Origin: Chionis minor
Lineage: Eukaryota; Chordata; Aves; Charadriiformes; Chionididae
Length of the DNA stretch: 64,000 nucleotides
NCBI GenBank assembly: GCA_013398295.1
Contig: VZSF01003342.1
Coordinates: 539,041-603,040, forward strand
Direction: 5' to 3'
The notes under the pieces: model-generated
The model's database searches: none
Seen by the model: the letters and a program-made list of their open reading frames with translations, nothing else
Told to the model about the DNA's origin: nothing
In this document: piece after piece, positions 1 to 20,875 of the stretch
How the letters are laid out: every line of letters starts with the position of its first letter
How positions within the stretch are numbered: the first letter of the stretch is position 1
Program-made: the position numbers and the translations under genes

Positions 1-43
1 CCCCCCCCCCCCTGCCCCCCCCCCCCCCCCCAAAAAAAAAAAA
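1..43. repeat. Poly-C and poly-A low-complexity run
   Basis: Twelve C, TG, seventeen C, then twelve A. Homopolymers of this length are error-prone in sequencing, so the exact length is unreliable. Confidence 0.9.
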
Positions 44-350
44 GAAGGCAACGAAAAAAGGAAACAATCTTTCTTCAGAAAAGGCATGGGAACTATATTT
101 TTCAGCCCACGGGAGGGAGAAGAGATATTACACAACAACCACTCCACTGATCAGAGATTTTTATTTATTTATTTGTTTCTGATGGTGAATTATTCTTCTC
201 AGATGACACAAATAGCATTGATTCTGCAGAGCGGTGTTCCTGAACAGAATTCTTCTTCATTTGTTTTTTATGTAGGTAAATCCATTTTTAAAATCCAGGT
301 CCATAGCTGTAAAATTTTCAGGACGATAAAACAATTGACCTTTTGTTTTT

Positions 351-1490
351 ATCATAGAATCATAGAGTGGTTTGGGCTGGAAGGGACCTTAAAGATCATC
401 TAGTTCCAACCCCCTGCCATGGGCAGGGACACCTTCCACTAGATGAGGTTGCCCAAAACCCCATCCAGTCTGGCCTTGAACACTTCCAGGGATTGGTCCT
501 CCACAGCTTCTCTGCGCACCCTGTTCCGTTGTCTCACCACCCTCAGAGTAAAGAAATTCTTCCTAGTAGCTAATCTAAATCTACTCTCTTTCAGTTTAAA
601 ACGGTTACTACTTGTTCTATCACTGCACTTCCTGATAGAGTCCCTCCCCATCGTTCCTGTAGGTCCCCTTAAAGTACTGGGAGGCTGCTATAAGGTCTTC
701 CCAGAGCCTTCTCTTCTCCAGGCTGAACAACCCCAACTCCCTCAGCCTGTCTTAATAGTAGAGGTGCTCCAGTCCTCTGATTGTTTTTGTGGCCCCCCTC
801 TGGACTCATTCCAACAGGTCCAGGTCCTTCTTACACTGGGGACTTCAGAGCTAGATGCAGGACTCCAGGTGGGGTCTCATGAGAGCGGAGTAGAGGGGAA
901 GAATCACCTCCCTCGACCTGCTGGCCACGCTGCTTTGGATGCAGCCCAGGATGCAGTTGGCTTTCTGGACTGCAAACGCACATTACTGGGTGTCCTGATT
1001 TGAGCTTCTCATCCACCAACACCCCCAAGTCCATCTCCTCAGGGCTGCTCTCAATCCATTCTCCACCCAGCCTGTACTTGTGTTTGGAATTGCCCCAACC
1101 CACGTGCAGAACCTTGCGCTTGGCCTTGTTGAACTTAATGAGGTTGGCCCGGGCCCAGTTCTCAAGCCTGTCAAGGTCTCTCTGGATGGCATCCCTTCCC
1201 TGTAGCATGTCCACCACACCACACAGCTTGGTGTCATTGGGAAACTTGCAGAGGGTGCACTCAATCCCACTGTCCATGTTACTGATAAAGATGTTAAACA
1301 GCATTGGTCCCAATACTGACCCCTGAGGAACACCACTCATCACTGGTCTCCACTTGGACATGGAGCCATTGACCGCAACTCCAAGTGTGACCATCCATCC
1401 AATCCTTATCCACCAAGCAGTACATCTGTCAAATGCATGTCTTTCCAATTTAGGGACAAGAATGTCTCCAAGTCCTGTTGGGCTTCTCTT
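351..1490 (-). mobile_element. CR1 LINE fragment, 5'-truncated, with degenerate reverse transcriptase
   Basis: A CR1 non-LTR retrotransposon in minus orientation; its 3' end at 351 carries the ATCATAGAATCATAG repeat (reverse of the CR1 tail). The minus strand 831-1448 still encodes the C-terminal half of the reverse transcriptase, including MSGVPQGSVLGPMLFNIFI and the region downstream of the catalytic box. The catalytic box reads FPND instead of FADD, and the frame breaks before the 3' end, so the copy is dead. The right boundary is approximate. Confidence 0.9.
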
Positions 1491-1610
1491 TTAAGTCTCT
1501 TTAAGTCTTACAGAGTCATCCAACTCTTAAAGACTCATAAAGTCTTAAAAGTCATCCAACTTTTAAGTCTTTTAAGTTGGATATCTCTTTTAAGTCCTGT
1601 TGCTTTTTGA
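1480..1610. repeat. AAGTCTTT-rich imperfect repeats with inverted arms
   Basis: AAGTC and TTAAGT words recur, and the arms TCCAACTT and AAGTTGGA (about 1557-1580) can pair as a hairpin. Next to the 5' end of the CR1 copy. Confidence 0.6.
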
Positions 1611-3391
1611 AAATTTTAAGGAATAAATCATAAAATAAGTTCTTCCTTTCTTTAAAAAAATATTTACCTAAACAAATATCTGCCGTACTGTATTACTCAC
1701 ATTTTATGATACATAAAATTTCTGAGATCCTTGCCGTTTGTGTGTTTTCCTTGTCAGACATTTGAAAAAACCTATAGCTTCAGCTTTTCGGAAATTCTTC
1801 CTGTTCTCCAAGAAAATTTCCATTTAATTGCTTTTAAATTTTAATTATGCTATTATTTCTTATGGAGAACAATTGATTTTATTGGATTGAAAGAACTGGA
1901 ATGATCTTCTAGCTTGCAAAGATTTGGATATTTATTGATATTAACATTCATTTTTACCGAGCCTGCTTTTGAATCACTTTACATCCCTCAGCTCAAATGA
2001 TTAGTTTTTGTCTATCAATCATTGAATTAACGTCTCTGTGTCAGCAATTTTGGATACTGAGATCAGGCACTATGGTACCTGACACTCATATATACATTCA
2101 CTAACAACTTCATCGCACGAAACTGGGAAGAGTCAACACATACTATTTCTGACTTATAGGTGGAAGTATGCTAGAGGCTAAGCCAGCAGCACTCCTGGCA
2201 GCTGGAAGAGTGTCTATTCCCTGCCTGAACACCCCTAGGGCATGCCTGTGCCTGCCAGATTTCCTGGCTATAATGACAGTGAAACTCATCTGCAGTGTGG
2301 CCTTGGGGTGAACAGTGGGATTAAGGTACTGGCAGGTCCAAAGAGACTTTTTCACTGTCACAAAGGAAACTGAAGGCGGAGCAGGGTCTCGCATCTCCAG
2401 ATCCCTGGTCTCTGAGGCATTTCCTCAAAATAAATGTTTTGTGGATGACACACACCTTCACAAGCACATGATGCTAACACAGTGGGATTTCATCTCAAAC
2501 TTCCACTGAATACAATGATGGAAATTCACCTTTATCACATCTCTTCTCAGTACTTTTCTCTCATTTAAATTCTTGTCAGTAAAAGTTTTCTCCACTTGGT
2601 AGCGTGAACCAAAATTTAATAGTGTAGATGTGAATCTTATTGTAGGATTTTAAATCACAGGGAAGGTGTCGCATGGTGTTGAGTAAAAGTTGCTTATTTG
2701 GTGGCTGTGTTGATATTAGATCAAAAAAAAGCAGAATGATTCTTAAAAATTTAACTGAAACTAATGATAGGTATAATCATAAACCTCTAACCATTAATGG
2801 TATTTTAAAGTGTTGGGAGTGGTCTATAGAGTTTATAATACAATTTTGTAAGGCAATTTTTTTTTGTCATGTAGGAATTTAAGTGATTTACCAAAGGGCA
2901 ATTGCATCTACCAGGGTAGATGCTAGATATACTATACACCATCTCAGGGCAAGTAGTTTGCCTAAGAAACTTCAGCTTATTATGTATCCAGGCTCACCTT
3001 TATTTAACGGTTCATCTCCAATTCTTTTATTCTTTGCCATTGTTTTTATTTGTGAAATAACATATTATTGGTATGCTTTGTTTCTTTTATTCTTATAGAT
3101 TTATATTATGGTTGGCTTCTTTTTATTCTGCCCTCATATACTTGTTGACCTTAAAGCAAATTTATTATTGCAGATATTGCTTTAGTCTACATGAGTATGA
3201 GCCAATAGAAGCTTAATTAGAAGCATAAATAATAAACTCTTATTCTTAGAAAGAAATAATTACAAACACACAGTCTTAATCTTCTTGCTGCTCTAGCCCA
3301 CAACAGTTATAAAACTGTATAAGCCAGCTCTGGTTCTTGCAAGGTATTGTAAACTGTTTATGCCATTTTAGTTAATTCCAAACTCTTCTTT

Positions 3392-3675
3392 TTCATAGAA
3401 TCATAGAATTGTCTAGGTTGGAAGGGACCTTTAAGATCATCAAGTCCAACCATCAACCTAACACTGCCAAACTCACCACTAAACCATGTCCCTCAGCACC
3501 ATGTCTGCCCTTCTTTTAAATACCTCCAGGGATGGCAATTTCACCACTTCCCTGGCCAGCCTGTTCCGATGTTTGATAACCCTTTTGGTGAAGAAAATTT
3601 TTTCTAATACCCATCCTAAACCTCCCCAGTGTGACTTGAGGCTGTTTCCTCTTGTCCTATCATCAGTGACAGTTC
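3392..3675 (-). mobile_element. CR1 LINE 3' fragment
   Basis: Starts with the reverse-oriented CR1 tail TCATAGAATCATAGAATTG, followed by TTGGAAGGGACCTTTAAG and AACACTGCCAA, the usual avian CR1 3' region in minus orientation. Only the 3' part remains, ending near TCTTGTCCTATCATC. Confidence 0.9.
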
Positions 3676-4018
3676 TTTTCCCTGAGTTATATCTGTGAAC
3701 ACAGTGAAACCATAGAGCAATCTCAGATAACAAACTTAAGTATTTTCTCTTCTTCCCATGTTGTCCCTCTCCCTGCTTCACGCATATCACTATCACTTTC
3801 AGCAAAGGAGTTAAGCTTGCTCAAATCAATTATGTCAGTTCTTTTTTTGGCATGTTGTTGAGACGAGACTTTTTCTACCATTCTTTCAAAGGCCTGACTA
3901 AAATTTGAATTTGTGTGTTCTTTCTGGTGGAGAAAACTAACTTAAAACAATGTTTGAAGAGCCAACTTTTAAGAAGTTTTCTGACAACATTGTGACACTC
4001 TGTTCATGTTTTACTTAC

Positions 4019-4173
4019 CAGAGCTCCACTACTGAGGAGAATCATAAAGACAATGAAAGTCTCAAACCAGTTGTGCTCGACAATCCTGAAGCAGGTTTTT
4101 CTGAGGTTCCACCACTGCTTTCCTCTCCCTTCTTCTATACTTACTTGACAGCACTTGAACCTTCGTACACAAC
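4019..4173 (-). CDS. SCN1A: SCN1A coding exon 18: domain III S1
   Basis: 155 bases (residues about 1192-1243). Encodes [40 protein letters not shown] and [12 protein letters not shown], the pre-S1 segment and S1 of domain III. The next exon should begin AFEDIYI and is not in the window. Donor GTAAGT is consensus; the acceptor is TTTAAAG. Confidence 0.96.
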
Positions 4174-5693
4174 CTTTAAAACAGTGTATGTATTGACAAA
4201 GCAAAAAAAGAGAGTTTTTGTTGAATTGCATTAGTTTTTGTTACTCATTCTGTTAATGATACAACTCTACCTTTCCAGAAGCTGTTCTATTTAGTAAAAA
4301 CCCAATAGATATTCACCTAGATGACCTCCTTTTTCTCCAAAGTAAAAAAAAATTTAACACTGAGACATTGTAAATTTACAATTAAATGAACAAGTGAGAA
4401 GAAAGTATTTCTGATTTATCAAGAACTAAGTGTTCAATACAGTGCACACAAAAGGATAAAAGTCCATCGAACAAGAAGCCAAATTACAAAATACAAAGTA
4501 TGAGTATGAACATACTCATATGAAGTATGAACAAAGTATGAACATATTCATACTCATCTAAATGTATAGTAGGTTTATGTAATAAGATATGGGCAAGTGT
4601 TATAAAATTGTACTTTTGTTTGGGATACTAAATTCAGAAAATGTTGCATTTATTGTATGAAAAAATTCTAAGCCTCCTATCTGAGTTCTGAGCTTTTCAG
4701 TACTGGTTAACTTCTCTAACTGGTGCCCTTAATTTATTTAAGGTTTTGTGATTTAGCTGCTGACTTGATTTTGTTTCTTCTTTGATTTAGGTAGAAGAAT
4801 ATTAGTAATTAATAATGGTATTTTCTTGACAAATCCAAGTCTGTTACAGTACTACTACTTACTAGCTCAGTGTACATTTCTGAAGAAATGTGTATTATCA
4901 TGTGCAGAAATAACCCAACTCCAGTCCTGACAGTAGTGTTTATTTTGCAAAGTCTAAATGTAACTTTTGCTTACAGATACCACAAATGGCATTTGTATCC
5001 TTACATTACTGTTTTAAACTTCTTCCTTTCCCCACCTCCTTTACGTGCACACATCCATAAGGTTTTTCACATTTGCCTTTGCAAATAAAGTTTATTACCA
5101 GATTCTTGTTTTACTGAGTTTTGTAAAAGAGCCAATAGAAGGAAGCATGAAAGATGAATGAGCCCACCAGGTGAGACTGTTCTTGCCCCAGGTGGTACAC
5201 AAAGGCTCTTCCTTCTTTTTTTGCCAATTTGTAGAAGGTTCATTTAGCATTTTGCACAAAACCATCCAGGTGCAGTTTTTATTTACCAGTCAACAGCTGT
5301 TTCAATAGTGTATACTTTATAAAGCACTTTGATAAATATCTATGAAGAATGGTATAAATATAGTGCGTTATTTTATTATCTAGAAGACTAACTAAACTCA
5401 GAAAGTACTGTAGTTTGTAATAAAATGAAACTTTCAGTAACATATTTTTCTTATTTTAGAAATAATGATAGATTTCTGATAAAATGTTTTCTTAGTTGTT
5501 TATCTGATATATAGTATAATTGTGGTATCAGTATCTGTATGGGAAGTTATGGTCTAAAAATGCCACTGCTAATAATGATGATTTAAACATTAACAAAAGA
5601 GAAACTGAGTACATAAATACTGATACTTAGTTCGAATAGATAACTATTCCACATTGCATGAATAAGTATTATTAGTATGTTTGTTCCAGACAC
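4174..5693 (-). other. SCN1A: Intron 17
   Basis: 1520 bases, donor GTGTCT, acceptor TTTAAAG with a weak pyrimidine tract. Contains the perfect inverted repeat at 4500-4519. Confidence 0.82.
4500..4519. repeat. Perfect inverted repeat
   Basis: ATGAGTATG and CATACTCAT flank two A residues; related TATGAAC and ATACTCATC words follow to 4558. Could form a short hairpin in the intron 17 RNA. Confidence 0.8.
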
Positions 5694-5811
5694 CTTCTGT
5701 GAAGCAGGCCTCTGGCTCCTGGGCTTCTTCAGGTTCAGCTTCTGGTTGTTCTTCTGCTGGAAGTCCAATATCAACCGTGCTACCTTCGGATGAACTAGAC
5801 AAATTTAACTT
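5694..5811 (-). CDS. SCN1A: SCN1A coding exon 17: end of II-III linker
   Basis: 118 bases (residues 1153 to about 1192). Encodes [20 protein letters not shown] and [19 protein letters not shown], a Ser-rich then Glu-rich acidic stretch of the cytoplasmic linker before domain III. Acceptor CTTTACAG. The donor after GAAG is GTGTCT, the weakest in the gene; the phase with exon 18 nevertheless fits exactly. Confidence 0.95.
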
Positions 5812-8800
5812 CTGTAAAGGGGGGAAAAAAAAATACATCACAAATGCACAGCAAATATTTTTAAGGTAAATACTATTTGTCTTCAGAATAAGTAAGTAAT
5901 TCTGCCATGTTTTCTAGTAGTCAACATCAGTAAATTGCTGATAAACATATGTGAAATTTATAAAATCTTTGGTTTTCCTTCTGCATTGTATGGAACCATT
6001 GTATGGATACCAGAAGGTGTATCAGTGATAGATAAGGCTTTAAACAAAATTATGCTTTAAACTGAAAAGTATGAGTGGTGATGCTAAGCCTGGAAAGATT
6101 TATGGCCACAACTAAGTATAAGTGGCAATGATGTCTTGACCTGCGTAGAAATAATGAAGCTTAAATATATATACAGGAATCTGTATTGTCTACTGAAAAG
6201 CATGTAAGAGCCTAAAGATAATTATCTAAATGAGGTGGGAACTAAGAGGAACGAGGTAAAAAAGTACTGAGAAGGCTATACTTCAGACGTCAGCAAGTCC
6301 AGATTAAAATTGCTGAAAGTCTGGCTCAGAGTGAAGCAGAATTTGCATAAAATAAGTCTGAGGTAGATTAAAGATGGCGCATAAAACACCAGATTGTGGT
6401 TTTTTAACCTAATCAAGTTTTCAATAACATGATGAGCATGAAGAGAGAGGAGTGGAATGTGCAAACCAAATTTTAAAAAACTGAATGCACTTAAGATAAT
6501 CCTATCCTAAAAATTCTCAACATGCAACATGCAGACAGGACCGGGCTGCAATCTAGCTGGTTAGTATGGCAGCTAAAGACTGGGTAAAAATTGTGAAGAA
6601 AGCATACTTACAGATGTAGATGTAAATTAAATAATGGAATAAATGCAATATAGATTCATCACTGCTAGGTTGCAGCAGGCTTTTTAATATTGAGGACAAA
6701 AAAATTCCCCACACCCTCACAACAAAACTCGTACTAAAGCAGTAGCCAGTCCATTTTTTCAGTAACAACACCAGGACTCATTGAGTTGCATGGTGCTTAA
6801 TAAAATTTGTAATAATTTAAGTAGCCAGTTTTTAGTTAATTTAATCTTGTGAAAATAGAGATTGGAAGAACAATGTTTCAACTTCATCAGGAAAATGGGT
6901 TGATGTTTCCAGTTTCAGTCTGTGTCACTATTTGTCACAAGAACCAATTTATAGAGTTTTTTTTCCAAATTACATTACAGAGTCGCCTTGCTGATATTTT
7001 TACAAAAATATTGTGTACTTCTAGTAATCCAATTTTCAGAAATCAGTCTTTGCAGTATAATTTACTGCTTTTCAAAATAATTTTTAAAATACATTTCAAA
7101 ACTTTTCCAAATCTTCTTCATTTTTGGAAAAAAAACCTTTTCATTTTATTTCTCTATTTTCTTCTAAGAAGCAGATTTTCTGCAATTATTGTTGGCTACT
7201 TTTTTGCACGCTAAAATCTTTGAAATTAACAGTGTAATTTATAATTTTAAGATGATTAATTTGTTACTTTGCTAAGTCAGAAAAGAGTTCTCAATTGAAA
7301 AATGAAACAATGCAAAACAAAACGACCAACCAACTCCCCCCCCGAAATACTCCACTTTTAGAGCTAACCCAATCAACAAAAAGTGTAAAACTCCAGAAAC
7401 AGTACTGAAAAACTCAATATGGTGTGAAGCCAGCTGGAATACCCCGTTAGTGCTCTCTGGCCTGAGAAGTAGAGGATACATGCCGTCTTTTGTAAGAGGA
7501 CTATTAGAAAAAACTTAGCTAGTTGAAAGGTTCTGGGGTTCTGGTGTTTATCATTTCTTTTTTACAGTCCCATTATACTAACAGTCAGTATAAAATAAGG
7601 AGTTGGACTCAGGTCCAAAACAGCACTGCTGGATGGATTTTTCCACAGAAAAATATGTAACAGAGCTGCTCTTTCATATGCTTCTGCAGGAAGTCAGAAA
7701 TGTCATAGTACTTTCTCAGTTGGATAAAAGGTAACCCTGGTTCTACAGGCAGCAGCACATTTACAGAAAGCTTTCCTAAACGGAATTTATTCCCTGTTGG
7801 TCAGCCATAGACCAGCTCGTGTCACTCCATTTGACTGCTGCTGTATGAGGGGTTGGGAGCCTGGACTGGACTGGCCAGCATTAAGGTAGTTGTGGGGAGA
7901 CTAGATGACCAGAGACTGTTTTTCTCCATTTGATTTTTGTTTAAATGTTGTTTTATTTAGAAATTCTTACTGCTGGGGCAAGTTCATAATGTGCTCAAAT
8001 CTATTCTTATAACCTCTATTTGTGGCAGCAGTTCAGAAGCTTGAGTCAAAGCCTAATTCTAAGACATTTTGGCTAATATTCAACAGGAAAAGACATATTA
8101 TTGCTTCAGATATTAATTAGGAAATAGGAACAACACTGACTCTGAAATCGGTTGCTGTGGGGAGAGGCTGTTTTGTACAGGTCTCCTTTCTCCGGGCGGG
8201 ATCCAAGACTGCACTTAGCTTGACACCGGATTTTTGTTGAGAACACTAGAGGGCTTATGCACACTGAAGTGATCTCAGTACAGAATTCAGCTGAATTTAG
8301 GTGTCTTAAGTGCTGTTAGCAATACAGCAGTCGCAGGGGAAGATGAGCTACCCACAAAGAAACTGGATAGCTACCAGAATGGAAACTAACTAGTTTAAGG
8401 TTGAGTTTCCTCAAATCAAACAATTTTGTTAAAGTGTCTGGAAAGATAATTTTCTGATCTGACTAAAATTTCAGCAGAATACGTCACTGAGGGTGTAGTT
8501 GTTTTTCAAATTATTTTATCAAACCAATTTAAATTATTTTGTTAAATTACTTACAGACAAAAGGTCATGCAAAGGAACAGTTATAACCTTAATATATTTT
8601 TTAAAAAAATACAGTTCACAACAGGGCTTTTTGTCTATAGCCTGCTTTGGCATTCCTTAGTAATATGAGATATTTTCATCCGCTGATACTATTTTTCAGT
8701 TTTAAAAAGTAAGTGAATTTGAAGTATATGGAAAAGTCCATGGTTAAAACGTCCTTCTATAGGAATCTAGGTCTAGAAGAGCTGATAATTTTAAAACCTA

Positions 8801-9261
8801 AAAGAATTCCAGTGTCTAAAGGAAATATATAAACTATCCCCATGTTTTCCAGTTTACACCTGCTCGCAAAGAAAATCTCATAGAGAGGGATTTTTTTGAG
8901 TGGCGAAGAGATGTATGATATGCCTCATGGGACCCTTGTTACAGGAGGCAAACAAAGTTTCCAGTGGAATAAGGATGTAGTTAAAGCACTGCTCTGCTCT
9001 ACCAGTTGTTGCAAATACCATAAACAGTTCTTATCGATTAGATTGGTCTCCCTTTGCTTGGCCTCTTGTCTCCTATTAGAGACTGTAATTTTTCACAGTT
9101 TTGTACATCAAAAATTAAACCCTCCTTTATACACTCATTTGTGCCCTTGTACAAAGAAGTGTCAAAATAACAAACGATCAAGAACTGAATACACTGGCTT
9201 ATGCTTAAAAGAAGAAAAATACTGAGAAGATGAGAGAAAAATGCACAAAATATCTAAATAC
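5812..9261 (-). other. SCN1A: Intron 16
   Basis: 3450 bases, donor GTATTT, acceptor CTTTACAG. AT-rich with A and T runs (for example 7125-7180). No clear CR1 copy or other exon seen. Confidence 0.82.
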
Positions 9262-9744
9262 CTCTTTGCTTTCTTCCAGGTCTGATTCACTACTAAATTC
9301 CTCTGTGTTTAGATTTTCGAAGTCGGATTCACCCACAGCAATGGGCACTGTCACGGTGAGACTAGGGTTGTTTATGAATGACATGTAATCACTTTCATCA
9401 ATTATGTATTTTTCCACGCTGCTACCTGTGCCTATGCCACTAGTTGTTCCATTTGCATCTTTAATATAGTCATGGTCCTTGCTTAGTTCCACGGTTGTAT
9501 GGTTAGAAATACAGCTGTTTTTGTTGTTCAAATCTTCAAGTGGTTTGATTTCATCTAAAGCTTTTTGTTTTTTAACAAAAGCTTTTTGGATGAATTCACG
9601 TGCTTTTCTTTTCACATAATCTATGCCCTTCTGCATTCTCGCTACAGCAATTTGGAGATTATTCATTTCATTGTCATCGTCTGTCACAGCAAGGTTGTCT
9701 GCACTAAATGAGCTCAAGAGCAAGGCCAAAAATAGATTCAGTAC
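9262..9744 (-). CDS. SCN1A: SCN1A coding exon 16: domain II S6 end and II-III linker with ankyrin-binding motif
   Basis: 483 bases (residues 992-1152). Begins [19 protein letters not shown] at the inner end of S6, then the cytoplasmic II-III linker with [20 protein letters not shown] and the [20 protein letters not shown] block. It holds the ankyrin-G binding motif [20 protein letters not shown], an acidic segment with CK2-type serines that in mammals tethers the channel at the axon initial segment. Donor GTATTT is weak. Confidence 0.96.
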
Positions 9745-17363
<7,619 letters not shown>

Positions 17364-17669
17364 CTGATGTGGAGAAGAATACTTCTTTTCATATGTCAAT
17401 CTATTGCCTTCAATAGACAATCGGAAACCTTTCCTTCTGATGCTTTCTTCTGATTCAGACTTGTGAAATTCATCTTCATCTTTTTCCTCTCCTCCAGACT
17501 GTTCTTTCTGTTTTCTTTTTTTCCTTCTGTTTCTCCTCTCTTTTGCACTCTTTGAGCTTAGTTTTGATGCCTCTGAGGAACTTTCTGAGAGCCCTCCTGC
17601 TTCTCCCCCAGCACTGGGCTCCCTTGACTCCGCGGATGCCGTTACTGCTGCTGCTGCCACAGCTGCTGC
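17364..17669 (-). CDS. SCN1A: SCN1A coding exon 10: I-II linker, first half
   Basis: 306 bases (residues 462-563). Starts with an alanine-rich stretch ([20 protein letters not shown]), continues with [20 protein letters not shown] and the basic patch [20 protein letters not shown], and ends [10 protein letters not shown]. The linker is cytoplasmic and carries phosphorylation sites. The [19 protein letters not shown] portion is what best separates SCN1A from SCN2A. Donor GTATTG is weak; the acceptor lacks a long pyrimidine tract. Confidence 0.94.
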
Positions 17670-18371
<702 letters not shown>

Positions 18372-18481
18372 TTATAAGCAGGAATAGGTTAATGAAAGTT
18401 CTGTTTTTCTAACTGTTAAAATTAAGATAACATAAGAAAATTGATTGTAGGCCTCTTGCATTATTGGTGCAAACATGTTTA

Positions 18482-19267
<786 letters not shown>

Positions 19268-19331
19268 CCAGCATCAGAACTATTTCCACAAAGCAGAGCA
19301 TCGTTTTGCCCTTCCAGAAAATAAAAATGAC
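19268..19331 (-). CDS. SCN1A: SCN1A coding exon 7: domain I extracellular turret
   Basis: 64-base microexon, too short to stand out as an open frame. It was found by its translation SHFYFLEGQNDALLCGNSSD plus AG, which is strongly conserved among brain sodium channels, and by flanking splice sites (acceptor ending ACAG, donor GTAAGA). The phases of exons 6 and 8 fit exactly. It contains another glycosylation sequon (NSS). Confidence 0.95.
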
Positions 19332-20304
19332 CTGTTTAGAAGAAGATTTTTAAAGAATTATAAACTTATGAATATTAAAATTTTCTTACAGCTCTATGAA
19401 ATAAACAGTCCTAGTCTAAAAACGTTAAGGTGATTTCAGATGCAACTTTAAACAAGCAGCATTATTTTTTCAGCATGACCATAACTTTACAGTAAATGAC
19501 AGTAGAAATTGAGGTAAGTGCTATCACTCACAGCACTTACTGTTAAAATGCCAAAATATACTAAAAATCCTGTCAAATGCTGCTGGATGTAGATGAAATG
19601 TACCATTCTCCCTTCAGTCTGATCGCTGAACTAAATCACACTTTGTGAAATTACATTGTACAGGTATTTATTATAATGAATATATTGTATCTGAAAAAAA
19701 TATACTGATAATTTATTTCGAACTTTCTGATCAGTATTGCCAAGGGTTCCAGTTTGTCACTTACAAACACTTGTGACAACTACCTAATATGTGAGCTCTG
19801 CAAAAAACCACCCAGCTGCCAATGGCTCTGTTATGGGTGCATGCACACTGCAATTAGCCCTCTCATTAGTATGAACACCCTGGTATACATCTACATTTCA
19901 TTTGGACGGAATTACTGCAACAGTCACCAACTTGTGTAGGTAGGATTTTAGGAGTATATGATGAAATCATTGATCACCTTAGGAAAAAAAAAAAATTGTG
20001 TAAGTTCCACCAAATCTCCCTGCAGCCAACCATCTCACAATCTGTATAGTAATCTTGTATTTAAAGGGCATTTCAGATGGTTTAAACAACAAAGACATTG
20101 ACCTGTCTGTTCTTAGAAGAATAAAGAGATGATGCACAAAACATTGTGCTTAGGAAGATTCACTTTGACTGTATCCTTGAGAAATGCTTTTCTTTTTCCC
20201 CTCAAAGCAGACACCTACAGTTACTAAGCTCTTGATTTTGGAAGAATTATCACAGGAGGAGCTTCCTCCTGTAGTAAGGATCTCCCACTTGGTCACAGGC
20301 TTAA

Positions 20305-20500
20305 GGATGCAATTTACACAAGGTCAGACCACGTAGCCCAGTATCCCATTTATGATGGAGAAGAAAAGCGTTGCCTCAGGATGACTGTAAGAACAGGGCA
20401 GGGACATGGTGATACTCCCCTGAGCTGCTCCCCAGCTTCCAATACTTTTGAAGTACAGCAGCTCCAGAGTTAAGGTGATATCTTTTTTGCTTCCGAAGAA
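20305..20500. repeat. Possible ancient interspersed repeat
   Basis: Contains GTCAGACCACGTAGCCCAGT, then GTAAGAACAGGGCAGGGACA and CTCCCCAGCTTCCAATAC. These resemble an old repeat family widespread in birds and reptiles. I cannot assign the family from memory with confidence. Confidence 0.4.
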
Positions 20501-20875
20501 GATGTAAATCCCCCATTGTTTTTTGTTGGTTGTTTTTTTTCTATCGAACTGGCTTGTTAGATTCCCTTAAAATGATCTCATTTGAAATGCTGCCAGCGTA
20601 GCTGAGTTTAAACTTGGCTGTGGCTGTGCCGGCTGTGCTGCCCAAACAGGGTTAATACATAAACTAATGAATTATGAGTCTGAGGAGGTGTCAACAAGCT
20701 ACTGGGTCTGCACATTGATTTGCTGCAGGAGGGTCACAGTGCCCCGGCCAGCTGCATCTCTCCATCTTGTGAGCAAAATTCACCATTTGGAAGTTAGGTT
20801 TTAAGCTGTATGTAGACCTTGTTCTGACACTCTGTGAAGGACTCAATTTCAGTGTCTAATGATAAACCTGCATCT

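Larger units (their letters stand above)
1..4018 (-). other. SCN1A: Intron 18 (partial) with two CR1 insertions
   Basis: Begins GTAAGT after exon 18 and runs off the window. It holds CR1 fragments at 351-1490 and 3392-3675, a self-complementary AAGTCTTT-rich patch at about 1480-1610, and C and A homopolymers at 1-43. No trace of exon 19. Confidence 0.85.

Noticed and set aside
443..1003. 186-codon plus-strand open frame
   Set aside because: It is the antisense shadow of the minus-oriented CR1 element.
1..4018. Search for SCN1A exon 19 (AFEDIYI and onward)
   Set aside because: No frame with this conserved sequence is present on the minus strand, so the exon is outside the window rather than lost.
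17658..17669. Downstream acceptors in the GGCAGGCAGCAG cluster before exon 10
   Set aside because: They are 4 and 7 bases from the first AG and both break the reading frame.
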